Source: Ypsolopha sequella (lineage: Eukaryota; Arthropoda; Insecta; Lepidoptera; Ypsolophidae). From it: a stretch of DNA of 64,000 bases. Position numbers and translations under genes: made by a program. The notes below the pieces were generated by a model. It searched no databases. It worked only from the letters and a program-made list of their open reading frames with translations, and was not told where the DNA came from. Location: assembly GCA_934047225.1 (NCBI GenBank), contig OW203985.1:5473501-5537500 (forward strand), read 5' to 3'. Below, piece after piece: positions 1 to 10,656 of the stretch; within the stretch, counting starts at the first letter, position 1; each line of letters starts with the position of its first letter.

Positions 1-1383
1 TTCTCATTATTACAATAAATAAACGGTCAAGTGCAAGTATAACATTCAAATAAGCTTGTGGACTTGAATAATTTTGACAAAAATTACATATCAATACCAT
101 TTGAACATATATTTTTATTGTGTTAAACCAGAAAAAGTTTTACAGCATTATGTGAGGTGACAGACCTTAGTATTATATATTAATTTCAAATTGATACCTC
201 AAGCAGGTACTAAGAAAAAGCCTTGACACAGAAAGATGTGATCTGGGTTCTGTATTTCAATGTTAGGTTCTTCAACCCTAAAATGCATTATTAGTTAATC
301 AGAAAATCAGAAAAGAACAGAAAATCACTTGTACTATCCCACAAATAAATTTAAATAAATTTGTGGGATAGTACAAGTGATTTTCTGTTCATTACATTAT
401 TAGTTGTTTATAATACTAGCGCGGTAAGTTGGTTTTTACGAATGGGTAGACGAATAGTCACGAGTTTGTAAAAGCCAATTTCGCACGTGTGTCATACAAC
501 GCTTTTCAACACATTTGCGAGAAAACAGTACAATAGGTAATGAAACAAACTTTTTTATTTTAATAGCAAATAAGAAATTATACAGATAAGTCACTTGAAA
601 TTTCTCTTAGAAATTAATAGTAAAATTTAACATCATTGAAATTCAGTAAAATTTGCTGCTTTGGAAGCTTAACTGACTGACTGACATTATAAATTTCATA
701 CGTATTATGCACTATTATGTTGAACGGGAGAATTTGACGTAAACGTTGCGTCGGCGACGGGACCGCGGTGGCGGCGGCGTAGCTTGCAGCGGCGCGGCGG
801 TGGGTGGACGGCTGGAAGATTTCGCGTGAGGTAGAAGGGCGCGGTTCCATAGCATTTTTTATATTTAAATAATTCTCGTCTCGTCTATTTAAATTTTATT
901 GTGCACAGACTTCAATATAACCCTCTGCAACATTAAGAGCTCTGATATCGGCTCCGGAATTCGCTAGTAATGTTGCAGAGCTTCTTCTAAAGCAAATGGC
1001 GCCACGTGCGCGTGGTGAAAATTAGAACTACATCTTTCGTCTCATTTTCTCTTTAGTATTAATGTGAGACAAACGTATTGAGCAGAAGCGCTTCCAAGGA
1101 GGTTCGATCATTCAGCTTATTTATTCTCGTAATGTGAAACTCCTTGGCGAAATTTTTATATTATTATGGAAATAAAAAAAAAACGTAAAGGATACGTACG
1201 GTGGTATACAACGGAGTATGCGGTAGAACAGGTACCTATTTTACCGCACATTGTATGGTGCGTAATTTTTAACTTTCGAACATTGTATACTACAGGCTTC
1301 GTAAATGCATTTTTTTAGCAAATGTGTTGAAAAACAATTAAGCCTCTTGTGTATTGCATGCTGTGACAATGTTTATCTTCCAG
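1..1383. other. Upstream flank or intron of the Traf6-like gene
   Basis: No coding exon can be supported here. The stretch is AT-rich with one GC-rich patch at about 730-850 that is open on the minus strand, but it resembles no protein I know and could equally be a promoter or untranslated exon. A short stem occurs at about 921-984, where ctctgcaacatta and taatgttgcagag are complementary. The RING-domain exons expected upstream in a TRAF6 gene are not recognisable, so they probably lie before the window. Confidence 0.4.
315..390. repeat. Perfect 31 bp hairpin
   Basis: Positions 315-345 and 360-390 are exact reverse complements, separated by a 14-base AT loop. The stem begins gaacagaaaatcac and contains gtactatcccac. 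It is probably the remnant of a very short foldback MITE. A small-RNA hairpin is possible, but a fully paired stem is unusual for a conserved miRNA precursor. Confidence 0.8.
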
Positions 1384-1574
1384 GGTGTACAGTAAAAGTG
1401 GCCCCACTTGACCTGGACGGACACATCGCACAATGTGAATACAACCAGCCAGAGCAGTCATCTCAGTCAGTGCAGATCCCATGCTCGTTCCAGAGTCTCG
1501 GCTGCAAGGAGACCTTCCAAAACCAAGAGGAGCTGACCAAGCATCTGCAGGAGAATATTCAGAGCCATATGAGT
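1384..1574 (+). CDS. Traf6: Traf6-like exon: TRAF-type zinc finger
   Basis: The acceptor is tttatcttccag before 1384 and the donor gtgcgt begins at 1575. The exon enters with two bases of a split codon and leaves in phase 0. It codes the end of one zinc finger (H-x3-C in DGHIAQC) and a full TRAF finger C-x6-C-x12-H-x7-H (from IPCSFQSLGC to IQSH). The open frame continues upstream to an ATG at 1305, but that part has no finger residues and is treated as intron. Confidence 0.82.
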
Positions 1575-4500
1575 GTGCGTAAACTTTACTATTTTCAAAA
1601 CGTAGGATAAAGTTATAAAAAATCAATTTGAATGTTGACGACTTCAAGTGGATCTCAATCTTTATCGAAAAGTTTATTTTTCCATTTGTATTTACATTTT
1701 AATACGTCTTGTATGTACTATGTACATGTTGTGCGTATGTATCGTTCATACAAAATTCAGAAAACGTAATTTTAATTCACCAAAATAAATTTCAGTAGCA
1801 CTTACAGAACCTAGAAATGTTGAGAGACAAGACTGTCTACTAATTTAATAACTGTTTTGACAACTGAAACTGCATAAACTGTTTAAATCTGGGATAAAAT
1901 TATTCCAAACAAAGTTAGAGCACTAACTATCAACTGGCAGATAAACAATAACTAGCTGGCGGATAAACAATAAGTAACTGGCGGATAAACAATAACTAAC
2001 AACTGGCGGATCGCCCGCGGTACGAGGGGAGCGGCGCGGAGTTAGAAGCGGCTCTGCCCCGCGCTCGCACCACCCCGCTCGACTTTTATCTCCGCACTGC
2101 CCAATTCTCTCCTCGTACCATTCGAACCAACCAGAAATTGCAACAGACCCCTTTTTTTCTGAAAATATATCTACATCGTGAAGATACAAGCTGTTAAAGC
2201 TTCATTAATAGTTTCATTCCTATAATGGCTGAACGAATCACTATTACGTCATCGAAGCTTCAGTGCCTGAATATTTTCATGAATATCTCATCTACGAGTA
2301 TTTCAAGGACAATAGTACATTGTTCACCGAGGGAAGAAAGGGGAAGATTACTAACGAGGGTGTAGTTTGAGGCCCGAGGCGAAGCCAAGGGCCTCAATAC
2401 ACACGAGTTGGGAATCGCACTTTCTCCCCAGTGATACCTAGTGCTTTATACTACACCTGCGAGGAAATAGTATCATTTTACTTTTAATCAAGATACAATA
2501 AAAGAAACCGACTGACTCGCGTGCGATTGTCACTGTTAGCAAAATAGATGACTGAGGACACCAGGACGCAAGGAAATACGTTATTTTTCTCTAAAGTTTA
2601 ATTTTCATCAACTTAAATAAATAAAAGGAAAAAATAACAACAATGTTTTAGTCTTTCAAATATGACACATAATTTTTGAATTTTGAATATAAAAAACTAT
2701 AAAACTCTACACTAGTGGCCAGTCATCGGCGACATAGCGCCCGCTGGTGTGGTAACACACCAAAGTGTGGGAAGCCGATGAGTCACGAGCTGATTGGTCC
2801 ACCAGTGGTACTAGTTTTCTTATTGGGCGTTTCAATATGCCACCCTTGGTGGTAACGTCTGCTATCCTTGCGATGCCATCACGCCCTGGCCATAATGTGG
2901 TTACTTTTCCGCGAGGCCACGTGGACCTAGGTAGTGTTCCGTCGACTATGAGGACTGGATCCCCTATTTGTAAATTTGGTGGCCCTTCGTTTATATGTCT
3001 AGGGAGGAGACTTGGGAGATATTCTTTAAGCCACCTGGCCCAAAAGTGATCAGCAAGCCTGAGTCCTTTCTTCCAATCTTGGCGACGTAAGAGGTCAGAG
3101 TCATCTCCTCGGTAAACGGGATGGTCATTAGATGCACTACCGAGTAAAAAATGGAAAGGAGTAAGAGCTTCTTCTTGGTCAAAGTCTGTGGAAACGTGTG
3201 TCAGAGGACGAGAATTTAAGATCGCTTCAGCCTCTAATAAAAAGGTATACAAGACTTCCGGTCGGGGTGCTCGTTCATGAAGTACAACAGCTAAGGCATC
3301 CTTGATGCTCCTCACAAGTCGTTCCCAACAACTACCCATGAACGGAGCGTAGGGAGGTATATGCTTCCAGCGAATTTTGTTACTAGCTGCATGATCTTCT
3401 AAACCGCTTGAATATAATTCAACTAGTTGGCGGCTGGCTCCTGTGAATGACGTACCATTGTCTGAATACATCGTGCTTGGACAACCTCTTCTAGCTATGA
3501 ATCTCCTTAAAGCCATAACAGCTGAATCAGAAGACAGGCTCTCGATAATTTCTATGTGTACAGCACGTACCGTGAGGCATGTAAATACCGCAACGTAACG
3601 TTTTTCTTTACGTCGTCCAATCGTGACCTGAAGGGGTCCAAAATAGTCCAGACCTACATGGGTAAATGGCCTTTTATGATGAGTGAATCTCTCAGGGGGA
3701 GTGGGCAGTGTGCCGCCACCACCATCACCTTCACCATCACATTTTTGCACTTTATGAGCTTGCGCCCTGGTGAGCATACCACTGATTCTAATAAAACGGG
3801 AGAAGGACCAAAATGTTAGCAAAATAGATGACTGAGGACACCAGGACGCAAGGAAATACGTTATTTTTCTCTAAAGTTTAATTTTCATCAACTTAAATAA
3901 ATAAAAGGAAAAAATAACAACAATGTTTTAGTCTTTCAAATATGACACATAATTTTTGAATTTTGAATATAAAAAACTATAAAACTCTACACTAGTGGCC
4001 AGTCATCGGCGACAGTCACTTTTTATTTCCTTTTTTTTTTTATTTTCCCACTACGTGGAAAGGCAAAGGGATCTTAGCCCATACAGCCATGTTTGACGTT
4101 ATAGTTTTTTATGTTTATATTTGAGGATCATCTGAAAGGTCTGTCCTGTCGTTTCCGCTATAATGATAGCCTTATAACGCAAATACAACAGGGTTAGAAA
4201 AAACACACGAAAAGGCACAGCCCGCACTTTTGTTCCATTGAACAACACACTACACAGGTTACGGCGATTTTAATTCACAATATCCTATCACTATTGTTGA
4301 TCAAAACACCCAAAATGAAATATTTTTTCAATAAAAAAAAAAAACGACGCCATCACGTCTTCGCGCCTTTTTTCCAACCTTTTATTTCCTTCTTATTTTT
4401 TATTATGTGCAGGAAAAGCAAGTGGCCAGTATCATTTTTCGAGTTTTATGTACGAGTTTGCAAAATAATACTGGCCACTTGGCCACTTGCTCATTCTTCA

Positions 4501-7500
4501 TGTTATTTAAAAAAAAAACAGCACGTTAACAATGGATTTGCATATACTTTTTCTGCCCGCTCAAGCACGTTAACAATGGATTTGCATATACTTTTTCTGC
4601 CCGCTCAAGCACGTTAACAATGAATTTTCATACACTTTTGCCGCCCGCATATTTGTATGACAGTAATGACGTATTTTCTGCATCGTTTTCAACAAAGAAA
4701 GAAGGTACTTTCCGAGCAGGTGTAGTATAATAGTACATTGTTCACCGAGGGAAGAAAGGGGAAGATTACCAACGAGGGTGTAGTTTGAGGCCCGAGGCGA
4801 AGCCAAGGGCCTCAATACACACGGGTTGGGAATCGCACTTTCTCCCGAGTGATACATAGTACTTTATACTACACCTGCGAGGAAATAGTATAATTTTACT
4901 TTTAATCAAGATACAATAAAAGAAATCGACTGACTCGCGTGCGATTGTCACTTTTTATTTCCTTCTTATTTTTTATTATGTGCAGGAAAAGCAAGTGGCC
5001 AGTATCATTTTTCGAGTTTTATGTACGAGTTAGCAAAATAATACTGGCCACTTGGCCACCTGCTCATTCTTTATGTTATTTAAAAAAAAAAACAGCACGT
5101 TAACAATGGATTTGCATATACTTTTTCTGCCCGCTCAAGCACGTTAACAATGAATTTTCATACACTTTTTCCGCCCGCATATTTGTATGACAGTAATGAC
5201 GTATTTTCTGCATCCTTTTCAACAAAGAAAGAAGGTACTTTCCGAGCAGGTGTAGTATAAAAAAAATTATAGGTACATTTTATGTGAGATTAAAAATCCT
5301 TATTATTTTCAAACAAATCGACAATTCGGTGCTGTTATAGGATTCTGGATAATTCGTGTATGTTGTATCTTTAATGAAAAAGCAAAGATTAAACTTCCCT
5401 TTCGTTCCCAGTACCTAATGAACGCCTACTCCGAGATGAAGATCACGAACGACATCGAACAAGCTGGCGGAATGGACGCGAAAGAGCAGGAAGCGATGCA
5501 TCTCTGGGATGCGCCGGAGAAGGGGGCGGGGGAAGGTTCGGCCCCGCCCCTTCATAACACGAACGCACTGATCAGGTACTTTTACTGAACAAGTTTTCGG
5601 TTTCGTAAATAAAACGAAGATCTGCTGTGCTAATTCAGTTCAAACTTAGCAGTCTATCATTTTATTAAACCGTCAAATTTTAAGAGGCGTGATGTCGCTC
5701 GATGCTTATTGGTCTTTAATATTTATCGAAAACTGAACGGGCTAATCTCCAAAGACATCTGTTTTAAAAATGTATTTGTATGGCTTCTTATTTGCAAGCA
5801 GATTACGTCAACATTGATAAAACCCGTACACCGATGGCTTTTTCTAGGTTTTTTTGTATGAGGTTTATTTTTGGGTTTACCTTTGGGTGTATTTTTGTTT
5901 TATTTTTTCCGTTCCGTACCTCGAAATTGAAAAAGAAATCCTTATAGGATCACTTTGTTGTCCGTATGTCTGTCTGTCAAGACCCTTTTGCTCGGCCCCC
6001 GTATGAGATACCAAGTTGAAACGGATACAGACCTATAGAAGTGTACGGCCCCAGCATGGTGCTATTAAAATCAGGCTTCAACATTGCCTTTTTACGTAAT
6101 CAATTTCATATAAGATAAGATAAGTTAAGATCATCTATTTGCAATTAAGCCATACAAAAGTTATTTTTATTTTTTATTTTTTTATTTATTTATTTAAGAA
6201 ACAAACAGCCACATAAAAATTAACATTACAAATGGACTTAATTAATTTAGGCCTAAAGTCTCCTTAATTTAAAATATTACGTATATTTCCGCTAAGCGAA
6301 ATAAATCAAAAACTTATGTAAATAATTTTTACAAATAATGGCTCAAATGAATTTGAGTTTAAGAATTGCTATCTAATAAAGAACTAAAAATTTTTCTGGT
6401 AACAGATATTTTAAATGTGGAAAAAGATACACAAAACATGTCGACATTTGTTAAATTGTCATTGTAAAATCGGCAAACATGGTTATGTACTAAGGCATGC
6501 AAAATACATTGGTATAGAAAAAAAAACATAAATTAAAACCAATTATTGGAAAATAAAATATTAAAAGATTAATACAAATACATTATATATAAAAAAAAGC
6601 AAAATGAACATTATTTAGAACTTAAAAATAAATTAAATTAATGACTAATAAATAAATTGATTACATTAAGAAATTAAAAATTATCAAAAGCTTACTTACT
6701 TTAATAAATAAAATTAAAAAATGGCTCTCCATAAACACATATAGAGCACTTGCAGCTGAAATTCCGTTCATATGTAAAAAATCAGGTCCTAACTGGACGA
6801 GAAAATAAGTTATTGCACTTTACATAATCCATTTCGTATAAATTGTTTACACTCGCAAGGGAATCAAAACCTACAGGGCACTTTTAGTTGACTTAGAAAC
6901 TTGAAATTTCGTTCACATGTAAGTCGTATAGCACACACATAGGAACAAATCTGAAAATTACGAATATTTAATTATTTAGGAAGACATATACGACTAACTT
7001 AATTAGATCCTTTGGATATCTAGGAGGCAATAGATCGTAAGTATCAAGTTAAGTTGGTCCTGAATAACTGCAACTCCCGTAACTTAATTTCAAAATGATT
7101 TCTTTTTTTTTTTTAGAGAATTACGTCATTTAAGGCCTGTTTCACCACTTCCAGATAAGTGATATCCAGAAGATAAGTTTAAAAATGGAACACATTTTGT
7201 ATGCGTTATATGTCACATATAACTATCAGGCACTTATCTGGAAGTGGTGAAACAAGCCCTTAAGGACATAGTTTTTATTATTTTGGTATATAAATTAACC
7301 ATTTTTTAATGATTTTTAAAGAATTGTGACTGGTAGATTTTGCGGGAGCTCCGGGACAGGCTGTATAAGGTCTCGCCTGCTTTCACTCTCCCACTTTGAG
7401 GGTTGTTCAGCCCAGACACCAGCGACGCTTAAAAAAATGTGTACGCCATACCTTTTTAACTAAACAAAATCGACAACAAATATTCAAAATGAAATCCATA

Positions 7501-8597
7501 AGCTTAACCAGCGTCTTCCATCCAGGGCCCTCTACGAACGAGTAGTAATCCTTGAACAGCGAAACCGCGAACAAGACATAGTGATCGCGAACATATCCAA
7601 ACAGCTCGCCGCGTTCGGCATGGCCAAGCGGAAACAGAACCACGACATGATCCTGCGATACTGCATGGGCAACTTCATATGGAAGGTGGACAACTTCAAG
7701 GCGAGGCTGGATGCGATGTTGCAGGACCAATCGAAGATGCTGTATAGTCCTGGGTTTTATACCTCGCCCAATGGCTATAGGTGAGCATAAGCCTAAAACA
7801 CACATCCTCATTAGGATTGGGAAGCGCTTTAAGGAAAGAAAGAATCGACTACTTCCCTTTCCATCTAAGTATGTTTTTAATAAGTATGTCTTGGGCCTTG
7901 CAAAAGCAGTCACCACAAGAGATAAGTAACCAGGCCCCGCGAAAATACTTTGATGCTAAGTCCCAACTTAGACCTTACTTGAATAAGGAGATGATTCTAT
8001 GATTCTTGATCGTGCACGTCTGTATGCATTGAAAAAATGACCATATTAATTAGTGCATATGTTCTATCTCTCGAAATCCGTTTGGTTATGGTTGAAGTAG
8101 TGAAGTGTACAGATAAGCGCGTTTTGTTCCGCTCCCGAGGTTACGAACACAAACAAGTGTGCACTACTGCAACCACAGCCAAACGGTCTTCGTGAGATAG
8201 AATCGCTGTGACTTATCTTTTTTGTTGACTCTACATTGGCGACCTCTGTAACTTTAATTTTGTTTCTAGATTCTGCATCCGGCTAAACATATCACCCCAA
8301 AACCCTCTCTGCTTCGCGCTCCACCTGCACCTAATGAAGACAGAGTACGACGAGTGCCTCGAATGGCCCTTCAACGGCCGGATCACGATCGCCATGATCA
8401 ACCAATACGAGCCCGATCTCACGCAACGGGACACGATGATGTCAAATCCGGGAATCATCGCGTTCCGGCGACCGACCTCGGAGATCTGCCTGCGCGGGTT
8501 CGGGTTCACAGAGTACGCGGTGGTGAGTGAGGTCGTGAGGAATGGGTTCGTTAAGGACGATTCATTGGTGATCAGGGTGTATGTTAAGTGTGTATGA
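1384..8597 (+). CDS. Traf6: TRAF6-like signalling adaptor, C-terminal four exons (partial gene)
   Basis: Joining 1384-1574, 5412-5575, 7526-7780 and 8270-8597 gives one continuous frame ending in TGA. In order it codes a TRAF-type zinc finger, a polar linker, a short coiled coil and a complete MATH (TRAF-C) domain. TRAF6-family proteins act in the cytoplasm, trimerise through the coiled coil, bind receptors or adaptors through the MATH domain and relay Toll/IL-1-type or TNF-type signals to NF-kB and JNK. The N-terminal RING finger, which carries ubiquitin-ligase activity, is not in the window. All splice sites are GT-AG and the phases match (0, 2, 2). The first intron (1575-5411) is swollen by a BEL element and duplicated repeats. 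The family call is firm. TRAF6 rather than another insect TRAF is inferred from the domain order and MATH sequence. Confidence 0.85.
1921..2110. repeat. Short tandem repeat and GC-rich palindromic patch
   Basis: About three imperfect copies of a 27 bp unit containing ctggcggataaacaa run from 1930 to 2010. A GC-rich segment follows in which gtacgagg (about 2020) and cctcgtac (about 2112) are complementary. The minus-strand open frame across it has no recognisable domain. It lies in intron 1 of the Traf6-like gene and looks like a foldback repeat end rather than an exon. Confidence 0.5.
2316..2533. repeat. Dispersed repeat, copy 1 (interrupted by BEL element)
   Basis: This sequence, from tacattgttcaccgaggg through gaggcccgaggcgaag to cgcgtgcgattgtcac, recurs at 4735-4953 with a few substitutions. 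The end motif tatactacacctgc is the reverse complement of gcaggtgtagtata found at 4718 and 5246, so the family seems to have inverted ends. Its class is unknown to me. The BEL insertion lies immediately after the final gtcac. Confidence 0.7.
2534..2734 (-). repeat. BEL/Pao LTR (3' LTR on minus strand)
   Basis: The 201 bp terminal repeat begins tgttagcaaaatag and ends catcggcgaca on the plus strand. It matches the copy at 3814-4014 without differences that I can see. Confidence 0.92.
2735..3813 (-). CDS. BEL/Pao polyprotein fragment: integrase
   Basis: One open frame on the minus strand covers almost the whole internal region. It codes a retroviral-type integrase core with the catalytic triad intact: D in VGLDYFGP, D in MYSDNGTSF 61 residues later, and E in GSCWERLVRS after a further 45 residues. 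The C-terminal BEL-type domain follows (IGDPVLIVDG, PRGKVTTLWPGRDG, RPIRKLVPL). BEL integrases insert the cDNA copy and leave 4-6 bp duplications, which fits the 5 bp seen here. The frame opens directly after the 5' LTR with no gag or RT, so this is a deletion derivative. It has no internal stop. Confidence 0.9.
3814..4014 (-). repeat. BEL/Pao LTR (5' LTR on minus strand)
   Basis: This is the second 201 bp LTR. It is followed at 4015-4019 by gtcac, the duplicated target, matching 2529-2533. Confidence 0.92.
4394..5258. repeat. Tandem segmental duplication with internal hairpin and 44 bp repeats
   Basis: The block from ttattatgtgcaggaaaagc to gcaggtgtagtata occurs at about 4400-4732 and again at about 4972-5258. 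Each copy has a hairpin of the type agtggccagtat / atactggccact around a loop containing cgagttttatgtacgag. Each is followed by repeats of a 44 bp unit, cagcacgttaacaatgg to tttctgcccgctc: three units in the first copy and two in the second. The dispersed repeat at 4735-4953 separates the blocks. This is still inside intron 1 of the Traf6-like gene. Confidence 0.75.
4735..4953. repeat. Dispersed repeat, copy 2 (unoccupied BEL target)
   Basis: This is the paralogue of 2316-2533. It continues without interruption through gattgtcactttttatttcc, which is the sequence split by the BEL element in copy 1, so it records the pre-insertion state. Confidence 0.75.
5412..5575 (+). CDS. Traf6: Traf6-like exon: linker
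   Basis: The acceptor ttcgttcccag is before 5412 and the donor gtactt starts at 5576. The exon enters in phase 0, directly continuing QSHMS, and ends with two bases of a split codon. It codes a polar linker rich in E, K, G and P with no known motif. It contains YLMNAYSEM, and near the 3' end APPLHNTNAL. Confidence 0.82.
5905..6100. repeat. Interspersed lepidopteran-type repeat fragment
   Basis: The segment from ttccgttccgtacctcgaaa through cctataggatcact-like sequence and gtccgtatgtctgtctgtc to tgtacggccccagcatgg has the composition of a common interspersed repeat with ttccgtac ends. It lies in the second intron of the Traf6-like gene. I see no coding capacity. Confidence 0.5.
6359..6495 (-). 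pseudogene. LINE ORF2 C-terminal remnant
   Basis: On the minus strand a short frame reads FYNDNLTNVDMFCVSFSTFK and ends at a stop at 6359-6361. It resembles the C-terminus coded at 55108-55404 (FYNKNLSEIDIFCLSYTIFK). That block follows the reverse transcriptase in CR1/Jockey-like LINEs. The AT-rich sequence at 6165-6358 would be its 3' untranslated part. It is an old, 5'-truncated insertion in a Traf6 intron. Confidence 0.55.
7131..7263. mobile_element. Foldback MITE (about 130 bp)
   Basis: The arms ggcctgtttcaccacttcc / ggaagtggtgaaacaagcc are inverted and enclose cagataagtg / cacttatctgg and a short AT centre. No coding capacity. It lies in a Traf6 intron. Confidence 0.75.
7526..7780 (+). 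CDS. Traf6: Traf6-like exon: coiled coil and start of MATH domain
   Basis: The acceptor cttccatccag precedes 7526 and the donor gtgagc begins at 7781. Both splice phases are 2, so the bordering Arg codons (AG|G and AG|A) are split. The exon codes a heptad-like stretch (VVILEQRNREQDIVIANISK) and then the MATH opening (GNFIWKVDNFKARL) to GFYTSPNGYR. Confidence 0.85.
8063..8200. mobile_element. Foldback repeat in last Traf6 intron
   Basis: The ends ctatctctcgaaatccgttt and aaacggtcttcgtgagatag are roughly complementary. Inner blocks ggttatggttgaagtag / ctactgcaaccacagcc pair as well. It has the form of a small MITE. Confidence 0.6.
8270..8597 (+). CDS. Traf6: Traf6-like last exon: MATH domain
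   Basis: The acceptor ttttgtttctag is before 8270. The exon codes the rest of the MATH beta-sandwich: FCIRLNISPQNP, ALHLHLMKTEYDE, CLEWPFNGRITIAMINQ, PTSEICLRGFGF, and the final strand DDSLVIRVYVKCV before TGA at 8595-8597. The length and the ending at this strand are as expected for a TRAF6-type C-terminus, so the 3' end of the gene is complete. Confidence 0.88.
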
Positions 8598-9319
8598 CAC
8601 GGGTAGGGGGTCTGCTTTGCGAATTATGGCCCGTTTTACAAACATCAGGAAAGCCGCGTTGTTACGTTACATAGACGAATACAGCCTACAGACTCCTCAT
8701 AACAGGCGACCGATTTCTGTCAACACATCTGACTGAACCAGCAGATACAATACGCCACCAAAAATTATATGTTTCGGTAGGCCAAACCAAAATGGCTTCT
8801 ATATTCATTACGTTAGAGTCTTCGTCTTCGGGAAAGATAAGTTTGTGGCGCTATACGTAAGATTGGAAGAGCCAATAGGATTGCAGTATCCCGTTTCGAT
8901 TGTTGACAGAATTATTTGTACGCAAGATGTTGAACAATAGACGTCTTTCTGGGCTGTATTGTCTATGTTACGTTACGATGCGTTTTCATTCAGACCAAGT
9001 TGCGAAACACTGAATCCCTGTCAGTTTTCTATTTTGTATGTATTTATACGTCAATTAAGTAGTTTTATTTGCGGAATTTCTTAGGGATTCCGGAAAATAT
9101 GTTCATCTATGTTGGTGCCACGTTAGTCATGATGTACGAGTACAGTTCACTCAAGAACTTTCGAGGTTCATACTTAATGTACACAGCTACTCACGATATA
9201 TTAGTGAGCGTACCAAGCGGGAATCGTCGCGTAACCCTGTTTGCCTCTGAAGAAACTACGATTACAGTGAAACTAGTCATGCGAAATCTGACTAGTATGT
9301 TGTGAGTAGCTGTGTATAT
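8598..9319. other. Traf6 3' flank, no gene seen
   Basis: This holds the 3' untranslated region and intergenic DNA. At 9178-9312 gtacacagctactcac and gtgagtagctgtgta are complementary, which suggests a small foldback repeat. The plus-strand open frame over 9069-9305 runs through that repeat and is not considered coding. Confidence 0.45.
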
Positions 9320-9692
9320 TAAGGTTAAACGTCAGTCGCTTAGCGCAAAGTGCATAACTTGACTTTGTATTTCTTGTTTAGAAGTTGAAAATTTAAAAAG
9401 ATTTTGGTATGTGGCAGTTGGCAGTGAGGTTTATAAAGCATGAGTTTGAAATTTAATGCACAATTAGTCATGATCTTGTTCAAACAAAGTTAAAACAGCT
9501 TTTAAAGTTGGTTTTGAGAAGGTATGACTAATTGTGTATACAATTTCAAACTTTTGCTTTATAAACCTCACTAATACTGAACTATTGGCGTCAAATGCCA
9601 CAGACCAAAATGCTTTTCAAATTTAAATTTCTAAAAAAGAAAAACAAAGTTAAGTTATGCACTTTGTGCTAAGCGACTGACATTTAACCTTA
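9320..9692. mobile_element. Foldback MITE, TAAGGTTAAACGTCAGTC family, copy 1
   Basis: The termini taaggttaaacgtcagtcg and cgactgacatttaacctta are inverted. Long subterminal arms also pair (cttagcgcaaagtgcataac / gttatgcactttgtgctaag). The same family is at 28994-29388. Confidence 0.8.
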
Positions 9693-9864
9693 AATATGAA
9701 TTGAAACCACAGAATTTTAAATTTTTTAAGATTAATAATTTTAATAAAGAAGTTAGAATCTCTTCTTTTCTTATAAATCTGTATTATTATCGAATCTCTG
9801 TTGTGTTAGAAATTGGCATCTTATGTATAGAATATGTATAGAAAATATATAGAATGTATTATAG

Positions 9865-10345
9865 ATTGACCGTAACCGCTGTGGACTTAGGCGCCACGCG
9901 GCGAGGCGGGGGGAGGAAAGCATTATTTTGATTCTGATTCGAATTATAAACTTAGTTATTTTTATGAAACATAAAATAATCATAATTTTAATATAACGTA
10001 CCTAGTTACTTATTTCACTTACCATTGTAGTAGTATCATGTTTCCTAATAAATGTAAAAAGCTTATATCCTTAAAAATATTGTAAACCAAATCTCGTAAG
10101 ATCCGAAAATATCGATCTCATGTAAACTCATGCTACTCTTTCCTTTCCTCCCCCCCGCCCCGCCGCGCGGTGTCTAAGCCGTGGGTCTACCGCGTAATTC
10201 TTATTTTCATCAACATCAACTTGAAATTGAAATATGACGTGCGTGCGACGACGCCCGCCTAACATGCCATCTCTTTTGCACGCGTTGAATTTCGCATGCA
10301 TTTGCTTGAAGTTGATACAAATGAGAATTACGCGGTAGAGCCCCC
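9865..10345. repeat. Inverted GC-rich repeat and a dispersed repeat shared with 54.6 kb
   Basis: At 9889-9920 gccacgcggcgaggcggggg pairs with cccccgccccgccgcgcggt at 10149-10170. Next to the right arm, 10175-10345 holds, in reverse orientation, the sequence also found at 54583-54735 (gcatgcgaaattcaacgcgtg; gatggcatgttaggcgggcg). The reading frames over this segment belong to the repeat. Confidence 0.55.
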
Positions 10346-10511
10346 GGTCTGTAATGACTGCAATATGTCGGCAAAGGAAGATTTTGATAAAATCCTGCTG
10401 TGGGGCCTTAATAATGAAAAAAATGTTGAAATCTTCAAGAAGAAACTCTTGAATCAAGAACTGATAAATGACGTTTATGACAGAAGACTGATAGAGAATG
10501 ACGATTTAGAG

Positions 10512-10656
10512 ACTAAGACTCCGCTGTCCGTCTGTCTATCTGTCCGTCTGTCACCAGGCTGTATCTCATGAACCGTGATAGTTAGACAGTTGAAATTTTC
10601 ACAGATGATGTATTTCTGTTGCCGCTATAACAAAAAATACTAAACAACAGAATTAA
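10512..10656 (+). repeat. Interspersed repeat fragment at outer edge of left arm
   Basis: The sequence gactaagactccgctgtccg through gtatctcatgaaccgtgatag to gccgctataacaaaaaatac is part of the repeat that is fuller at 55726-56044. Its mirror copy is at 16604-16735. Its usual beginning is absent, so the left arm breaks within it. Confidence 0.8.

Larger units (their letters stand above)
2534..4014 (-). mobile_element. Non-autonomous BEL/Pao LTR retrotransposon, internally deleted
   Basis: Two 201 bp direct repeats (2534-2734 and 3814-4014), which I read as identical, start TG and end CA. They flank an internal region of only 1079 bp. A 5 bp target duplication gtcac borders the element at 2529-2533 and 4015-4019. 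Read on the minus strand, the 5' LTR is followed by ttttggtccttctc, a primer-binding-type motif, and then by an integrase frame. Gag, protease, reverse transcriptase and RNase H are all missing. The unbroken site is visible at about 4940-4960, in the second copy of the host repeat. Identical LTRs indicate a recent insertion, mobilised in trans or deleted after insertion. Confidence 0.92.

Noticed and set aside
1923..2189. Minus-strand open frame in the GC-rich patch
   Set aside because: It spans tandem repeats and an inverted GC-rich repeat and has no domain or splice context.
10296..10571. 91-residue plus-strand open frame
   Set aside because: It starts in a dispersed repeat (copy at 54.6 kb) and ends in an interspersed repeat (copy at 55.8 kb).
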